Below are positions 16,753 to 26,114 of a DNA stretch of 64,000 nucleotides, one piece after another (the first letter of the stretch is position 1; every line of letters starts with the position of its first letter). The notes below the pieces were generated by a model, which saw nothing but the letters and a program-made list of their open reading frames with translations, was not told the DNA's origin and did not search any database. The position numbers were made by a program, and so were the translations under genes. The stretch is from contig JANQAB010000003.1 in assembly GCA_024707265.1 (NCBI GenBank), forward strand, positions 744,001-808,000. Reading direction: 5' to 3'. The DNA is from Sporocytophaga sp. (GTDB taxonomy: Bacteria; Bacteroidota; Bacteroidia; Cytophagales; Cytophagaceae).

Positions 16753-17253
16753 ATGTTAAAAATAAAAACTAGTAATCAAAATTTTATTGAGTTTCATAAA
16801 GAAGGTGACAAGCTTATCCTTAATGGAAGTCCTTTAAACTGGGACATTTCCGAACTGGCTTATCAAAAATCTTATCATATTATAAGAGAAAACAAAAGCT
16901 ATTCTGTGGAAGTATTAAAATTCGACAAAGAGCAAAAGATTCTCCATTTAAGAATAAATGACAAAGAGCTTCAGATTACGATCCAGGATACCAGAGATCT
17001 AATGCTGGAAAAACTTGGAGTCAGCAATAAGAGGTCCGAAACTCTCAATGACATAAAAGCTCCAATGCCGGGAAAAGTTTTAGAAATAAAAGTAAAAGAA
17101 GGTCAAACCATAGAGAAAGGAGATCCTGTAATGATCCTTGAAGCGATGAAGATGGAAAATCTTATTAAATCTCCAGGATCCGGTGTTGTTAAAAGTATCC
17201 AGATAAAGGAAGGACAGAGTGTCGAAAAAAATCAGGTACTGATCAGGTTATAA
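16753..17253 (+). CDS. Biotin carboxyl carrier protein of an acyl-CoA or pyruvate-type carboxylase
   Basis: This small protein carries covalently bound biotin between carboxylase and carboxyltransferase subunits. The 166-aa chain has an N-terminal beta-rich region (1-90) and a C-terminal biotinyl domain starting near KAPMPGKVLEIKV. The EAMKMEN motif carries the biotin lysine at residue 133. This layout resembles carriers of propionyl-CoA or other biotin-dependent carboxylases, and lacks the long Pro/Ala linker of AccB. No carboxylase subunit lies nearby, so its partners must be encoded elsewhere. It is followed by pyrH after 59 bases with its own promoter. Confidence 0.85.
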   Translation: MLKIKTSNQNFIEFHKEGDKLILNGSPLNWDISELAYQKSYHIIRENKSYSVEVLKFDKEQKILHLRINDKELQITIQDTRDLMLEKLGVSNKRSETLNDIKAPMPGKVLEIKVKEGQTIEKGDPVMILEAMKMENLIKSPGSGVVKSIQIKEGQSVEKNQVLIRL

Positions 17254-17276
17254 TTTAATAATTAGATAATCATTAT

Positions 17277-17284
17277 TATATTTG
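17277..17284 (+). promoter_or_regulatory. Candidate -7 box for pyrH-frr
   Basis: TATATTTG matches TAnnTTTG and lies 28 bases before the pyrH ATG. The position 19 bases upstream reads TTA instead of TTG, so the -33 box is imperfect. Confidence 0.45.
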
Positions 17285-17312
17285 CCAAGTTTGCGGTAAA
17301 ATATCTTCTGAA

Positions 17313-18020
17313 ATGAAATACAAAAGAATTCTTTTAAAACTAAGTGGAGAAGCATTAATGGGAAATCAAAAGTACGGTATCGATCCGGAAGTTCTCATGA
17401 GATATGCAAAAGAAATAAAGGCTGTAAGTGATAAAGGTGTTCAGCTGGCAATTGTTATCGGAGGAGGTAATATATACAGAGGAGTTGAAGCTGCGGCTAC
17501 AGGAATAGACAGAGTTCAAGGCGACTATATGGGAATGCTTGCTACTGTGATAAACGCGATGGCACTTCAAAGCGCATTGGAAAACGTCGGTCTTTATACA
17601 AGACTAATGTCAGGAATCAAGATAGAACAAGTTTGTGAACAGTTTATAAGAAGAAGAGCGGTAAGACATCTTGAAAAAGGGCGAATTGTAATTTTCGGCG
17701 CAGGTACAGGAAACCCTTACTTTACAACAGATTCAGCAGCAAGTTTAAGAGCTATTGAAATTGAAGCTCAGGCTGTTCTTAAAGGAACAAGAGTGGACGG
17801 AATTTATTCATCAGATCCTGAAAAAGATCCAACAGCAACAAGATTCTCCAATATTTCATTTAAGGAAGTATATCAAAAAGGCCTTCAGATCATGGATATG
17901 ACAGCCTTCACCCTTTGCAAAGAAAACGGTTTACCAATTATCGTATTTGATATGAATAAGCCTGGCAACCTTCTGAAGATTGCGGAAGGTGAAGATGTAG
18001 GTACACTTGTAACAATGTAA
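17313..18020 (+). CDS. pyrH: UMP kinase
   Basis: PyrH phosphorylates UMP to UDP in pyrimidine nucleotide synthesis and acts as a hexamer in the cytoplasm. The 235-aa protein belongs to the amino-acid-kinase fold. It has the [14 protein letters not shown] start, the glycine-rich [10 protein letters not shown] loop, and the [13 protein letters not shown] motif. It precedes frr by 29 bases; pyrH-frr is a very common pair. Confidence 0.97.
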   Translation: MKYKRILLKLSGEALMGNQKYGIDPEVLMRYAKEIKAVSDKGVQLAIVIGGGNIYRGVEAAATGIDRVQGDYMGMLATVINAMALQSALENVGLYTRLMSGIKIEQVCEQFIRRRAVRHLEKGRIVIFGAGTGNPYFTTDSAASLRAIEIEAQAVLKGTRVDGIYSSDPEKDPTATRFSNISFKEVYQKGLQIMDMTAFTLCKENGLPIIVFDMNKPGNLLKIAEGEDVGTLVTM

Positions 18021-18049
18021 TTTTATTATTATATAACTTATTTTTCCAA

Positions 18050-18610
18050 ATGGAAGAAATTCAATTATATCTGGACGAAGCAAAGGATTCAATGCAAAAA
18101 GCGTTGAAACATACCGAAGCTGAATTCACTAAAATACGTGCTGGCAAAGCAATGCCGTCAATGGTTCACGGAGTTTCAGTAAACTATTATGGTATAGAAA
18201 CACCGTTAGAGCAAGCGTCGTCAATTACCACTCCGGATGCAAAGACGATTCTGATCAAGCCTTTCGAAAAAAAGTTGATCTCTGAAATTGAAAAGGCTAT
18301 TAAAGACAGTAACCTTGGTTTCAACCCACAAAATGACGGAGAAAACATTAGAATCTCATTGCCTCCCCTTACAGAAGAGAGAAGAAAAGCACTTGTAAAA
18401 CAAGTAAAAGGTGAATCTGAAAGTGGAAAGATCGCCATCCGTAATATCAGAAAAGACACAAATGAAGAATTAAGAAAACTTCAAAAAGAAGGTGCTTCTG
18501 AAGATGAGATCAAAAAAGCCGAAGAAAAAGTGCAGACTTTGACTAATGACTTTATTGCAAAAATTGATCAGATTTTGGCTAAGAAAGAAGCTGAAATAAT
18601 GACTGTTTAA
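18050..18610 (+). CDS. frr: Ribosome recycling factor
   Basis: Together with EF-G, this factor splits post-termination ribosomes. The 186-aa protein shows the two-domain RRF layout: a three-helix bundle with an inserted beta domain. Family sequences include KIRAGKAMPSMV, LIKPFEKKLISEIEKAI and RISLPPLTEERRK. It is the second gene of the pyrH-frr pair and ends 8 bases before the convergent nadD, where a 16-bp palindrome provides a terminator. Confidence 0.97.
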   Translation: MEEIQLYLDEAKDSMQKALKHTEAEFTKIRAGKAMPSMVHGVSVNYYGIETPLEQASSITTPDAKTILIKPFEKKLISEIEKAIKDSNLGFNPQNDGENIRISLPPLTEERRKALVKQVKGESESGKIAIRNIRKDTNEELRKLQKEGASEDEIKKAEEKVQTLTNDFIAKIDQILAKKEAEIMTV

Positions 18611-18617
18611 TTCAACA

Positions 18618-19190
18618 TTAACGGTAGAGATTTTTATTTTTAATAAAAATCTCTACCTCTTGAGTTATCATATATTTCACTGAAAGATTTTTTTTGATTG
18701 ACTGTCGGATGTAAGTGGCAGAAATATCCAGCAAAGGCGCTTCCACAAATCTAACATTTTTATGACTTTTCAGATCACAATCACCTGAATTAGGTCTTGG
18801 ATAAACATACAATTCAAAATACTCCAGGATACTGTTGTAATTTTTCCATTTAGGAAGTTGGCAAAGGTTATCCTCCCCGATAATCAACACAAATTTATTT
18901 TGGGGAAATTTCTCCTGGATATAAGTGAGCGTATCTATAGTATAACTAGGCTTAGGCAAATGAAACTCCACGTCGCTTACACGAAATTTCGGATGATCCA
19001 TAATTGCAAGGTTCACCATATCATACCTGTCAAACTCGTGAAGCAAGGTATTATTTTTTTTCAGAGGATTCTGGGGCGTAACTACATACCATACTTCGTC
19101 AAGATCGGCATGCTCAGCCATTACGTTCCCGATAATAAGGTGACCGATATGAATAGGGTTAAAAGAACCGAAAAAAAGACCAACTTTCAT
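18618..19190 (-). CDS. nadD: Nicotinate-nucleotide adenylyltransferase
   Basis: NadD transfers AMP to nicotinate mononucleotide, giving deamido-NAD in NAD synthesis. The 190-aa protein has the nucleotidyltransferase motif GSFNPIHIGH at residues 8-17 and the second motif SATYIRQSI near the C-terminus. Its last codons (KNKNLYR) lie inside a 16-bp palindrome that also works as the frr terminator. It follows gmk with a 14-base gap in a minus-strand run that starts at the sigma gene. Confidence 0.95.
   Translation of the reverse strand: MKVGLFFGSFNPIHIGHLIIGNVMAEHADLDEVWYVVTPQNPLKKNNTLLHEFDRYDMVNLAIMDHPKFRVSDVEFHLPKPSYTIDTLTYIQEKFPQNKFVLIIGEDNLCQLPKWKNYNSILEYFELYVYPRPNSGDCDLKSHKNVRFVEAPLLDISATYIRQSIKKNLSVKYMITQEVEIFIKNKNLYR
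18623..18657. terminator. 16-bp palindromic bidirectional terminator inside the nadD 3' end
   Basis: GGTAGAGATTTTTATT (18623-18638) pairs perfectly with 18642-18657 across a TTT loop. It follows the frr stop by 12 bases. On the minus strand the sequence encodes the C-terminal residues of NadD, so one element serves both genes. No long T tract follows the stem; the A/T-rich stem core must supply the weak pairing. Confidence 0.65.
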
Positions 19191-19204
19191 GCAGCGCTAA
19201 TCTA

Positions 19205-19801
19205 TCAGCCTTTTTGGGGAAAATTGATTTTTCCGGCAAGGAAATCATCTACCAGCTGTTGAGCATCTTTTAACGCTTCTTCCAAATCATTGTTAACCAA
19301 AGTTATATCAAACTGATTCTCAAAGCTCATTTCAAATTTCACCTTAAATAATCTTGCAGAAATACTTTCTTCAGTATCTGTTTTTCTTTCTCTAAGCCTT
19401 TGTTCCAGAACTTCCATAGATGGGCATTTGACAAAAATTGCCAAAGCTTTATCTCCGTAGAACTTTTTCAGACTAAGTCCACCTTTAACATCTACATCGA
19501 ATACCGCACTTTTCCCTTCACTCCAAATTCGGTTAATTTCAGATTTTAAAGTACCATAGAACTGGCCAGGATATACTTGTTCCCACTCAACAAACTCGTC
19601 TTGATCCATTTTTTGTTTGAACTCTTCTGGGGTGAGGAAATAATAATCTTTCCCATAAGTTTCATTACGACCTCTTTTATCGCGCGTACAAGCGGAAATT
19701 GAGAACCCGAGATAATTATTTTTGGCAAGCAGATGCTTGACAATAGTCGTTTTACCAGATCCAGAGGGAGCTGAAAAAATGATTAATTTGCCATCTTCCA
19801 T
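19205..19801 (-). CDS. gmk: Guanylate kinase
   Basis: Gmk converts GMP to GDP using ATP. From the ATG at 19799-19801 the protein is 198 aa with a P-loop (PSGSGKTT) at residues 12-19 and the GMP-binding region ([20 protein letters not shown]). A TTG two codons upstream is also possible, but the ATG fits the family better. It lies between the anti-sigma gene and nadD on the same strand. Confidence 0.95.
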   Translation of the reverse strand: MEDGKLIIFSAPSGSGKTTIVKHLLAKNNYLGFSISACTRDKRGRNETYGKDYYFLTPEEFKQKMDQDEFVEWEQVYPGQFYGTLKSEINRIWSEGKSAVFDVDVKGGLSLKKFYGDKALAIFVKCPSMEVLEQRLRERKTDTEESISARLFKVKFEMSFENQFDITLVNNDLEEALKDAQQLVDDFLAGKINFPQKG

Positions 19802-19809
19802 AGACAAAT

Positions 19810-20082
19810 TTAAAAATTTTCATTCAATTTATCCTTAATATTCGCTATTAAGGTCGAAGGAACAGGCTTTTTTTCAATTTTACTTTTTAAAACCTCCTTT
19901 ACATTTTTATCAAGATTATAGCTTTGATAACATGGCATGCACTCTTCTATATGCTTTTCCAGAAATTCTTTCTGACTGTCAGAAGCTTCTCCATCTATTA
20001 ATAGATGAAGCGCATGCAAACACTCATTACATTCAGAGATTTTGTTTCCCTTATCCATTCGAGTTAAATTGTTCGCAATCAT
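19810..20082 (-). CDS. Zinc-finger anti-sigma factor
   Basis: This 90-aa protein has the anti-sigma zinc-finger layout: [17 protein letters not shown] followed by HIEECMPC (H-x3-C-x2-C). Proteins of this kind bind and hold their cognate ECF sigma factor, and some release it when the zinc site is oxidised. There is no membrane segment, so it would act in the cytoplasm. It starts 12 bases after the sigma gene stop, so the pair is surely co-transcribed. Either of two ATGs (residue 1 or 9) could be the start. Confidence 0.85.
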   Translation of the reverse strand: MIANNLTRMDKGNKISECNECLHALHLLIDGEASDSQKEFLEKHIEECMPCYQSYNLDKNVKEVLKSKIEKKPVPSTLIANIKDKLNENF

Positions 20083-20094
20083 ACGGAATTTTTC

Positions 20095-20685
20095 TTATTT
20101 GTTATAGCCCATTGTGCCTGCATAAGCTTTCAACTTTTCTTTTAATAAGTTTCGGGCCCTATGCAATCTTGATCTCACTGTACCGATAGGGATATCAAGA
20201 ATTTTAGCCATTTCTTCATAAGTAAACCCCTCAAGGTCGCAAAGAATAATGATAGTTCTGAAATCCACGGCCAATGCATTGAGCGCAGTAGCAACTTCAT
20301 CCCCAATCATTTCCTGCAAAGATTCAATCCTAAGGTCGGTAGTGATGCTTTCATCCACATCATCAGAGTTATAATAAGATTCTACCTCCTGATAATCAAC
20401 CTTTGAAGGTTCCTTGCTTTTCTTTCTAAAATCATTAATAAAGCTGTTTTTTAATATTCTGAACAGCCAGGCTTTAGCATTGGTACCTTGCTCGTATGAA
20501 TTAAAGAATCGATATGCCTTTAAATAGGTCTCTTGTACAAGATCATTTGCATCGTCCTCATCAAGGGTCAAACGATAAGCAAAATTATAAAGAGAATCAA
20601 TTAAAGGCATAAACTCCTTTTCAAACTGAGCATCTTTCTCCGCTTTGCTTAAATCCTTTCTTATATTTTCTCTATTCTCTTCCAT
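20095..20685 (-). CDS. ECF-type RNA polymerase sigma factor
   Basis: This group IV sigma factor is 196 aa. Region 2 spans roughly residues 25-95 (LYNFAYRLTLDEDDANDLVQ, then AKAWLFRILKNSFINDFRKK), and region 4 lies near the end (DLEGFTYEEMAKILDIPIGT, then VRSRLHRARNLLKEKL). It resembles the SigR/SigE-type sigma factors that are paired with zinc-finger anti-sigma factors, and such a gene follows directly. The stimulus is unknown; redox or envelope stress is inferred from the partner type. The upstream gap carries a 10-bp inverted repeat. Confidence 0.92.
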   Translation of the reverse strand: MEENRENIRKDLSKAEKDAQFEKEFMPLIDSLYNFAYRLTLDEDDANDLVQETYLKAYRFFNSYEQGTNAKAWLFRILKNSFINDFRKKSKEPSKVDYQEVESYYNSDDVDESITTDLRIESLQEMIGDEVATALNALAVDFRTIIILCDLEGFTYEEMAKILDIPIGTVRSRLHRARNLLKEKLKAYAGTMGYNK

Positions 20686-20777
20686 TTAAAGTATTATTTA
20701 TAATTTTACTTAATGAATAAAGTAATTATCGTACCATATTTACGATTCCTTAAAGTAGAACATTAAAATTTCTGCAT

Positions 20778-20810
20778 TTGTTGTGTTTCGTTTCTCAAAG
20801 AACACAACAA
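20778..20810. promoter_or_regulatory. Inverted repeat in the divergent sigma / O-antigen ligase promoter region
   Basis: TTGTTGTGTT (20778-20787) and AACACAACAA (20801-20810) form a perfect 10-bp dyad with a 13-base spacer, midway between the divergent genes. No T tract follows, so an operator is more likely than a terminator. Function not shown. Confidence 0.4.
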
Positions 20811-20861
20811 TCTAATTTTCAACTACTTTACATAAACACAAATTATTATTACCCTTAATTA

Positions 20862-22124
20862 ATGGATTCTCAAAACCGATATTATTTAATATTTGTAAGG
20901 ATATGTCTTTTTGTCATAATAACTGGCATTTTTACAATGGATAGTATACATATTCTTGCAAACCAAGGTATATTAGCATTAACCGGACTAGCTCTACTAT
21001 ATTTTATCTTAAAAATCAGAAATTTCAATGTTTTCCTGGTCGAAAAAAGATTTTCTGTATTTTTTATAATTTTCATTGCTTTCATAATCAGCCTACTCCG
21101 AACTGATCCTGAAAATCAAAAGTACGCTGCATTGCAATTTGAATTACACTATCAATTTCTTGCTTTACCATTCTTATTTGCCGTACTTCCACCATTTCCG
21201 AAGAAGCTGTATTATGACATTTTTTTTATCTTCATGGTTATGGTATTCGTTTGTGCTATTGGAAGCACTTCTATTTATTTTCAAAATAAAGAATACTTCG
21301 ATTGGGCATATGGTAAATCCCATCTCATTCCTACTCCGGTTAATCACGTGCGCTTTAGTCTCATGGTTACATTTTCTGTATTCCTATCATATTATCTATT
21401 AGAAAAAAACTACTTTAACGACTTTTTTTTCAAAGGATTAAACATAATTATACTTATATTTTTAATCTTTTATCAACATTTGCTTGCAGTTAGATCAGGG
21501 CTAGTCGCCTTTTATGTTGTTTTAATTTTAATTACCTTCTATTTATTAGCATCAAAAAACTTCAAAAAAGGCCTTCTCCTGTTCTTTGGTATTATTGCAA
21601 TAATTGGAATATCATTCTTTTCACTGAATACCTTAAAAAATAAATGGGGGTATACAAAGTATGACTGGAACCTAAGTGACATCAAAGAAAAAGCTAACAA
21701 TTATTCTATTGGCAAAAGATTAGTTTCCCAACAGGTAACGTTTCAGCTCTTCAGAGAACATCCAATATTTGGAGTTGGAGAAGGCAACCTTGAATCTGAA
21801 GTAAGAAAAGGATATGCAAAAAATTTCCCATATGTAGAGGCTGAAAACCGATTAAGTCCCCACAACCAGTATCTTAGAACTTTAGCAGCCACTGGCATTC
21901 TGGGTTTTATTATCTTTTTATCATGTTTCTATTTCCCATTATTTTCAAATAAAAATTATAGATCTAAAATTCTCCTGGCAATATATGCCATTACTTCAGT
22001 ATCGTTTCTCTTTGAAGATACATTAGAAACAAAGACTGGCCTTACTTTCTGTTTATTCTTTATTATGTTCAGCCTTCATTATACGAAATCCATAAGGATG
22101 AACGTCAACAATAGCCTGACTTAA
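20862..22124 (+). CDS. O-antigen ligase / polymerase family membrane protein
   Basis: This 420-aa inner-membrane protein has about ten hydrophobic segments. The Wzy_C-type signature is near residues 290-350: a large periplasmic loop with EHPIFGVGEGN, then LSPHNQYLRTLAATGILGF. Such proteins join O-antigen to lipid A core or polymerise glycans. The next genes encode glycosyltransferases and an MsbA-like exporter, which supports a surface-polysaccharide role. Sequence alone does not separate ligase from polymerase. Confidence 0.82.
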   Translation: MDSQNRYYLIFVRICLFVIITGIFTMDSIHILANQGILALTGLALLYFILKIRNFNVFLVEKRFSVFFIIFIAFIISLLRTDPENQKYAALQFELHYQFLALPFLFAVLPPFPKKLYYDIFFIFMVMVFVCAIGSTSIYFQNKEYFDWAYGKSHLIPTPVNHVRFSLMVTFSVFLSYYLLEKNYFNDFFFKGLNIIILIFLIFYQHLLAVRSGLVAFYVVLILITFYLLASKNFKKGLLLFFGIIAIIGISFFSLNTLKNKWGYTKYDWNLSDIKEKANNYSIGKRLVSQQVTFQLFREHPIFGVGEGNLESEVRKGYAKNFPYVEAENRLSPHNQYLRTLAATGILGFIIFLSCFYFPLFSNKNYRSKILLAIYAITSVSFLFEDTLETKTGLTFCLFFIMFSLHYTKSIRMNVNNSLT

Positions 22125-22197
22125 TATTTACTGATAGCATTTGATTTAATTACATTTTGCAATTTTAGAAGAGAGGGTCTATGAACCTTTATAGCAT

Positions 22198-23193
22198 ATG
22201 AAAAACATTTTGATAAGCAGGACTGATAATCTAGGAGATGTTGTACTTACATTTCCTCTGGCTGCATATCTTAAACATCACTTTCCAAATTCCAGAATTC
22301 TATTTCTCGGAAAAAAATATACTTCAGATCTAATAAAGGCTTGTAATTCTATTGATGAATTCATATCTAAAGAATCACTTATAGAGGATTCTTCCTTATT
22401 AAAATCAAAGGATATTGAGGCTGTTTTATTTGTATATCCTGATAAGGAGGTTGCAAAAATCTGCAAAGAAAGTCGAATAGCTGTCAGAGTTGGCACTAGT
22501 CATCGTTTTTTTCACTGGTTATATGCAAACAAAAGAATTAGCTTTTCCAGGAAAAAATCTGATCTTCATGAAGCTCAATTGAATTTTAAATTACTTGAGG
22601 GGCTTAAGATAAAAGAAATTCCTTCAATTGAAACATTGGGAAATTTACTTGATGTATCTCCTAAATCTGAAATACCAAGAGTTGTACAATCAGAACTAGA
22701 CAAAGGGAAGAAAAAAATAATTTTACATCCAAAGTCAAAAGGAAGCGCGAGAGAATGGCCTCTGCAGAATTACTTCTCTCTTGCCGGGAAATTAATTTCT
22801 GCCGGATTTACCCCGGTAATAACAGGAACAAAGGAGGAAGGCCAGAAAATACGTAATGAACAGGAAGACTTCTTTTCATTACCTGAAATGGTTGACCTGA
22901 CTGGCAAAGTTACATTGGGTGAACTCATCTCAGTAATTGCAGCATCAGATGGTCTTGTGGCATGCAGCACCGGACCTTTACATATTGCGTCTGCACTTGG
23001 AATTCATACAATAGGTTTTTATCCTTCCATAAAACCAATGCATGCAGGAAGGTGGAAGCCAATAGGAAAATTTTCTACAGTACTCTCGCTTGATAAAGAA
23101 TGCTTTGACTGTGCCAAAGGAGGGAATTGCGCATGTATAGAGACTTTTAAAACAGATAAGGTCTTTGAAACAATAGAGGGTTGGAACAAATGA
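22198..23193 (+). CDS. Glycosyltransferase family 9 (heptosyltransferase-like)
   Basis: This 331-aa GT-B enzyme resembles ADP-heptose:LPS heptosyltransferases. It starts with ISRTDNLGDVVLTFPLAAYL, the usual acceptor-side motif. The nucleotide-sugar side has ILHPKSKGSAREWP and VACSTGPLHIASALG. A cysteine cluster near the C-terminus (CFDCAKGGNCAC) also occurs in many family members. It probably adds a core sugar to lipopolysaccharide. Its stop overlaps the next gene's ATG (ATGA), so the two are translationally coupled. Confidence 0.9.
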   Translation: MKNILISRTDNLGDVVLTFPLAAYLKHHFPNSRILFLGKKYTSDLIKACNSIDEFISKESLIEDSSLLKSKDIEAVLFVYPDKEVAKICKESRIAVRVGTSHRFFHWLYANKRISFSRKKSDLHEAQLNFKLLEGLKIKEIPSIETLGNLLDVSPKSEIPRVVQSELDKGKKKIILHPKSKGSAREWPLQNYFSLAGKLISAGFTPVITGTKEEGQKIRNEQEDFFSLPEMVDLTGKVTLGELISVIAASDGLVACSTGPLHIASALGIHTIGFYPSIKPMHAGRWKPIGKFSTVLSLDKECFDCAKGGNCACIETFKTDKVFETIEGWNK

Positions 23194-24179
23194 ATCAGAA
23201 AAGTATATCAGTAGTTATCCCAAATTATAACGGCAAAAAACTTCTTGAAGAAAATCTGCCTTCTGTTTATAATGCTCTTGAATATTGCAAAGCTGAATAT
23301 GAAATCATCATTGCAGATGATTGTTCGACTGACGATTCCATTGCATTCCTAAGGGAAAGATATCCAGAAATTATATTACTCATTAATGAAGTAAACAAAG
23401 GATTCTCTCCTACAATAAACCTTGGCATAAAAGCGGCAACGAAAGATTTAGTATTTGCCCTCAATAATGATGTAATGCTCACTCCGGAATATTTTGTGAA
23501 TCAATTCAAATACTTTGATTCTGAAAATACATTTGGAGTAATGGGCAAAATCATTGGAATGACAGACAACAAGATTCAGGATACTGCTAAATATCCATTT
23601 ATTAAGATAGCTACCATTAAAGGTACTATTAATTATTGCCTTGAAAACAGTTCGGATTCTTTCTGGATCCCGAGTTTCTTTTTAAGCGGAGCTAACAGTC
23701 TTGTCGACAGGAAAAAGTTATTTGCATTAGGTTGTTTTGACGAAATTTATGCTCCTTTCTACAATGAGGACCTTGACCTTGGCATAAAAGCCTGGCGTCT
23801 AGGCTGGAAATGTTATTATGAGCCACAGGCCGTTTGTCTTCATCCAAATAGTGCCACCATTTCGAAATATCATAAAAGCAAAAAGATAAAAGTTACCTCA
23901 TTCAGGAATAAGGTACTCCTGCATCTTATTCATTTGGAAGGATTTTATTTGTTTGCATACATTTTACAGGTATTTTTTAACCTTACATTCAAAATTCTAT
24001 CCTTTAAGTTTTATTACATCAAAGCTTTAAATGAAGTAGTTCGAAGAAAAGATGCTATTTTGGCTACCCGTATGAAAATTAATGAATTAGCAAAAGCGTC
24101 AAGAATTAAAAAATCATTACCCGCTGTGGTAAAGGAAATAAGAAGACAATTAAACGGGAAAAAGATCGTCAAATTTTAG
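23190..24179 (+). CDS. Glycosyltransferase family 2
   Basis: This GT-A enzyme is about 329 aa from the ATG that overlaps the GT9 stop. It has the standard start SVVIPNYNGKKLLEENLPSV, the DDCSTDDS nucleotide-binding segment, and ALNNDVML in place of a strict DxD. The acceptor part has the FNEDLDLG-type sequence (FYNEDLDLGIKAWRLGWK). A hydrophobic segment (LFAYILQVFFNLTF) near residue 255 may associate with the membrane. It resembles rhamnosyl- or mannosyl-type transferases; the donor sugar cannot be told. Confidence 0.9.
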   Translation: MNQKSISVVIPNYNGKKLLEENLPSVYNALEYCKAEYEIIIADDCSTDDSIAFLRERYPEIILLINEVNKGFSPTINLGIKAATKDLVFALNNDVMLTPEYFVNQFKYFDSENTFGVMGKIIGMTDNKIQDTAKYPFIKIATIKGTINYCLENSSDSFWIPSFFLSGANSLVDRKKLFALGCFDEIYAPFYNEDLDLGIKAWRLGWKCYYEPQAVCLHPNSATISKYHKSKKIKVTSFRNKVLLHLIHLEGFYLFAYILQVFFNLTFKILSFKFYYIKALNEVVRRKDAILATRMKINELAKASRIKKSLPAVVKEIRRQLNGKKIVKF

Positions 24180-24230
24180 GGCTGATAGTTTACCGGCAGG
24201 AACACCTTCACTAAAATGGATATAATTTAA

Positions 24231-24238
24231 TAACTTTG
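24231..24238 (+). promoter_or_regulatory. Candidate -7 box for the MsbA-like exporter
   Basis: TAACTTTG matches TAnnTTTG and lies 34 bases before the ATG. No TTG sits 19 bases upstream. Confidence 0.4.
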
Positions 24239-24272
24239 TTGAAGTTTATATTTTAGCTTACTATTCAATATC

Positions 24273-26114
24273 ATGAAAATATACTTAAGGCTCATTGCTT
24301 TTGCCAAGCCTCTTGAAAAATTTGCAATTCCATATATAATCTTTGCGTTGCTGAGCATTATTTTTGGGCTTTTAAATTTTACCCTTCTTATTCCTATTTT
24401 TAATCTGTTGTTCTCTGAGAATTCTGCTGAATCTTTGAATAAAGTGACAGAATTACCTTCTTTCACATTGAGCTATGATTATTTCAAGGAGATATTTTAT
24501 TATTATCTGTATAAAGCAGCTCAATCATCTGATCAAAAGCTGGCTGCACTTTTTTATATATGTGGTGTTATTTTCACATCAGTTTTGCTATCCAATTTAT
24601 TCAAATATCTTTCGCAGATTGTGCTTGAAGACTTAAGAATTCATACCCTTCTGAATCTCAGAAAAACAGTATTTAATAATGTACTAAATCTGCACCTGAG
24701 CTATTTCTCAAATGAGAAAAAAGGTGATATCATGGCCAAGATATCCGGCGATGTACAAGTGGTTCAAGGATCCATCACAAATACTCTGATTGTTTTCTTC
24801 CGTGAACCGGTAACAATCATATTTTATTTCTTTGCGCTTTTCAAGCTATCTGCATCTCTGACGTTTTTCACGATTTTCTTTATTCCCGTATCTGGATTAA
24901 TTATAGCTACAATTGTAAGAAAGTTGAAACAAGCTACTTCTGATGCTCAAACTTCAATGGGAATTATGTTGAGCATATTGGATGAGGCACTTACAGGTTT
25001 GCGTGTCATTAAAGCATTTAATGCTTTATCTTATGTTCAGGAAAAATTCCACCAGGAGAACATCAGATATTCAACAGCATCCAGAACAATGGTAAAGAAA
25101 AACGAACTTGCCTCTCCTGTGTCTGAATTGATGGGTGTTACAGTAGTTGTAGGAATTCTTTTATATGGTGGAGCAATGGTATTGGAAGGAAATAACTCTC
25201 TGAAACCTGAAGAGTTTATCGCTTACATTGCCATCTTCAGCCAGGTATTGAGACCGGCAAAGGCTATGACAGGCTCGTTTTCTCAGATACAACATGGCAT
25301 CACTGCAGGAGAAAGAGTACTACAATTAATAGATACTGAGCCGGCCATCAAGAATAAACCTAACGCTACAGAACTGAAGACTTTTGATAAAGAAATTTCT
25401 TTTGAAGATGTTCATTTCTCTTATGACGAGCACAAAACTATCCTTAATGGTGTAAACTTTAAGCTACAGAGAGGTAAAACTATTGCATTGGTTGGACCAT
25501 CTGGTGGTGGAAAATCAACCATTTCAGATCTTATTCCAAGATTCTATGATCCTACAATTGGCAGCATAAGAATTGATGGTATAGATATCAAAGATTGTAC
25601 TGTAGAATCAGTGAGAGATCTGATGGGTATTGTCAATCAGGAATCTTTGTTATTTAATGATACAATCCATAATAATATTGCATTTGGAAAGCCGAATATG
25701 TCAAGGGAAGAGGTTGTCCAGGCTGCTAAGATTGCGAATGCGCATAACTTTATAATGGAATCCGAAAACGGTTATGATACTGTTATTGGAGATAGAGGGG
25801 TTAAATTATCAGGTGGACAAAAACAGCGTTTGAGTATAGCCAGAGCTGTTCTTAAGAACCCTCCGATCCTGATTCTGGACGAGGCTACTTCTGCTCTTGA
25901 CACAGAATCTGAGAAACTGGTTCAGGATGCTCTAAACAATCTGATGAAAAACAGAACGACTCTGGTGATTGCACACAGGTTGAGTACCATTCAGAATGCA
26001 GACGAAATACTGGTTATAGAAAAAGGTAAAATTGTAGAGAGAGGTACTCATCAGGAACTGTTAATGTTTGAAGATGGAGTCTATAGCAAGCTGACTGCTA
26101 TGCAGGCATTGTAA
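24273..26114 (+). CDS. ABC exporter with fused membrane and ATPase domains, MsbA-like
   Basis: This 613-aa half-transporter has a six-helix membrane domain (residues 1-340) followed by an ATPase domain. Walker A is GPSGGGKST near 407, the signature LSGGQKQR near 512 and Walker B ILILDEATS near 532. All catalytic residues look intact, so a homodimer could work. Its place among O-antigen ligase and glycosyltransferase genes suggests flipping of lipid A or another lipid-linked glycan, as MsbA does. Homology alone cannot exclude another lipid or drug substrate. Confidence 0.88.
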   Translation: MKIYLRLIAFAKPLEKFAIPYIIFALLSIIFGLLNFTLLIPIFNLLFSENSAESLNKVTELPSFTLSYDYFKEIFYYYLYKAAQSSDQKLAALFYICGVIFTSVLLSNLFKYLSQIVLEDLRIHTLLNLRKTVFNNVLNLHLSYFSNEKKGDIMAKISGDVQVVQGSITNTLIVFFREPVTIIFYFFALFKLSASLTFFTIFFIPVSGLIIATIVRKLKQATSDAQTSMGIMLSILDEALTGLRVIKAFNALSYVQEKFHQENIRYSTASRTMVKKNELASPVSELMGVTVVVGILLYGGAMVLEGNNSLKPEEFIAYIAIFSQVLRPAKAMTGSFSQIQHGITAGERVLQLIDTEPAIKNKPNATELKTFDKEISFEDVHFSYDEHKTILNGVNFKLQRGKTIALVGPSGGGKSTISDLIPRFYDPTIGSIRIDGIDIKDCTVESVRDLMGIVNQESLLFNDTIHNNIAFGKPNMSREEVVQAAKIANAHNFIMESENGYDTVIGDRGVKLSGGQKQRLSIARAVLKNPPILILDEATSALDTESEKLVQDALNNLMKNRTTLVIAHRLSTIQNADEILVIEKGKIVERGTHQELLMFEDGVYSKLTAMQAL

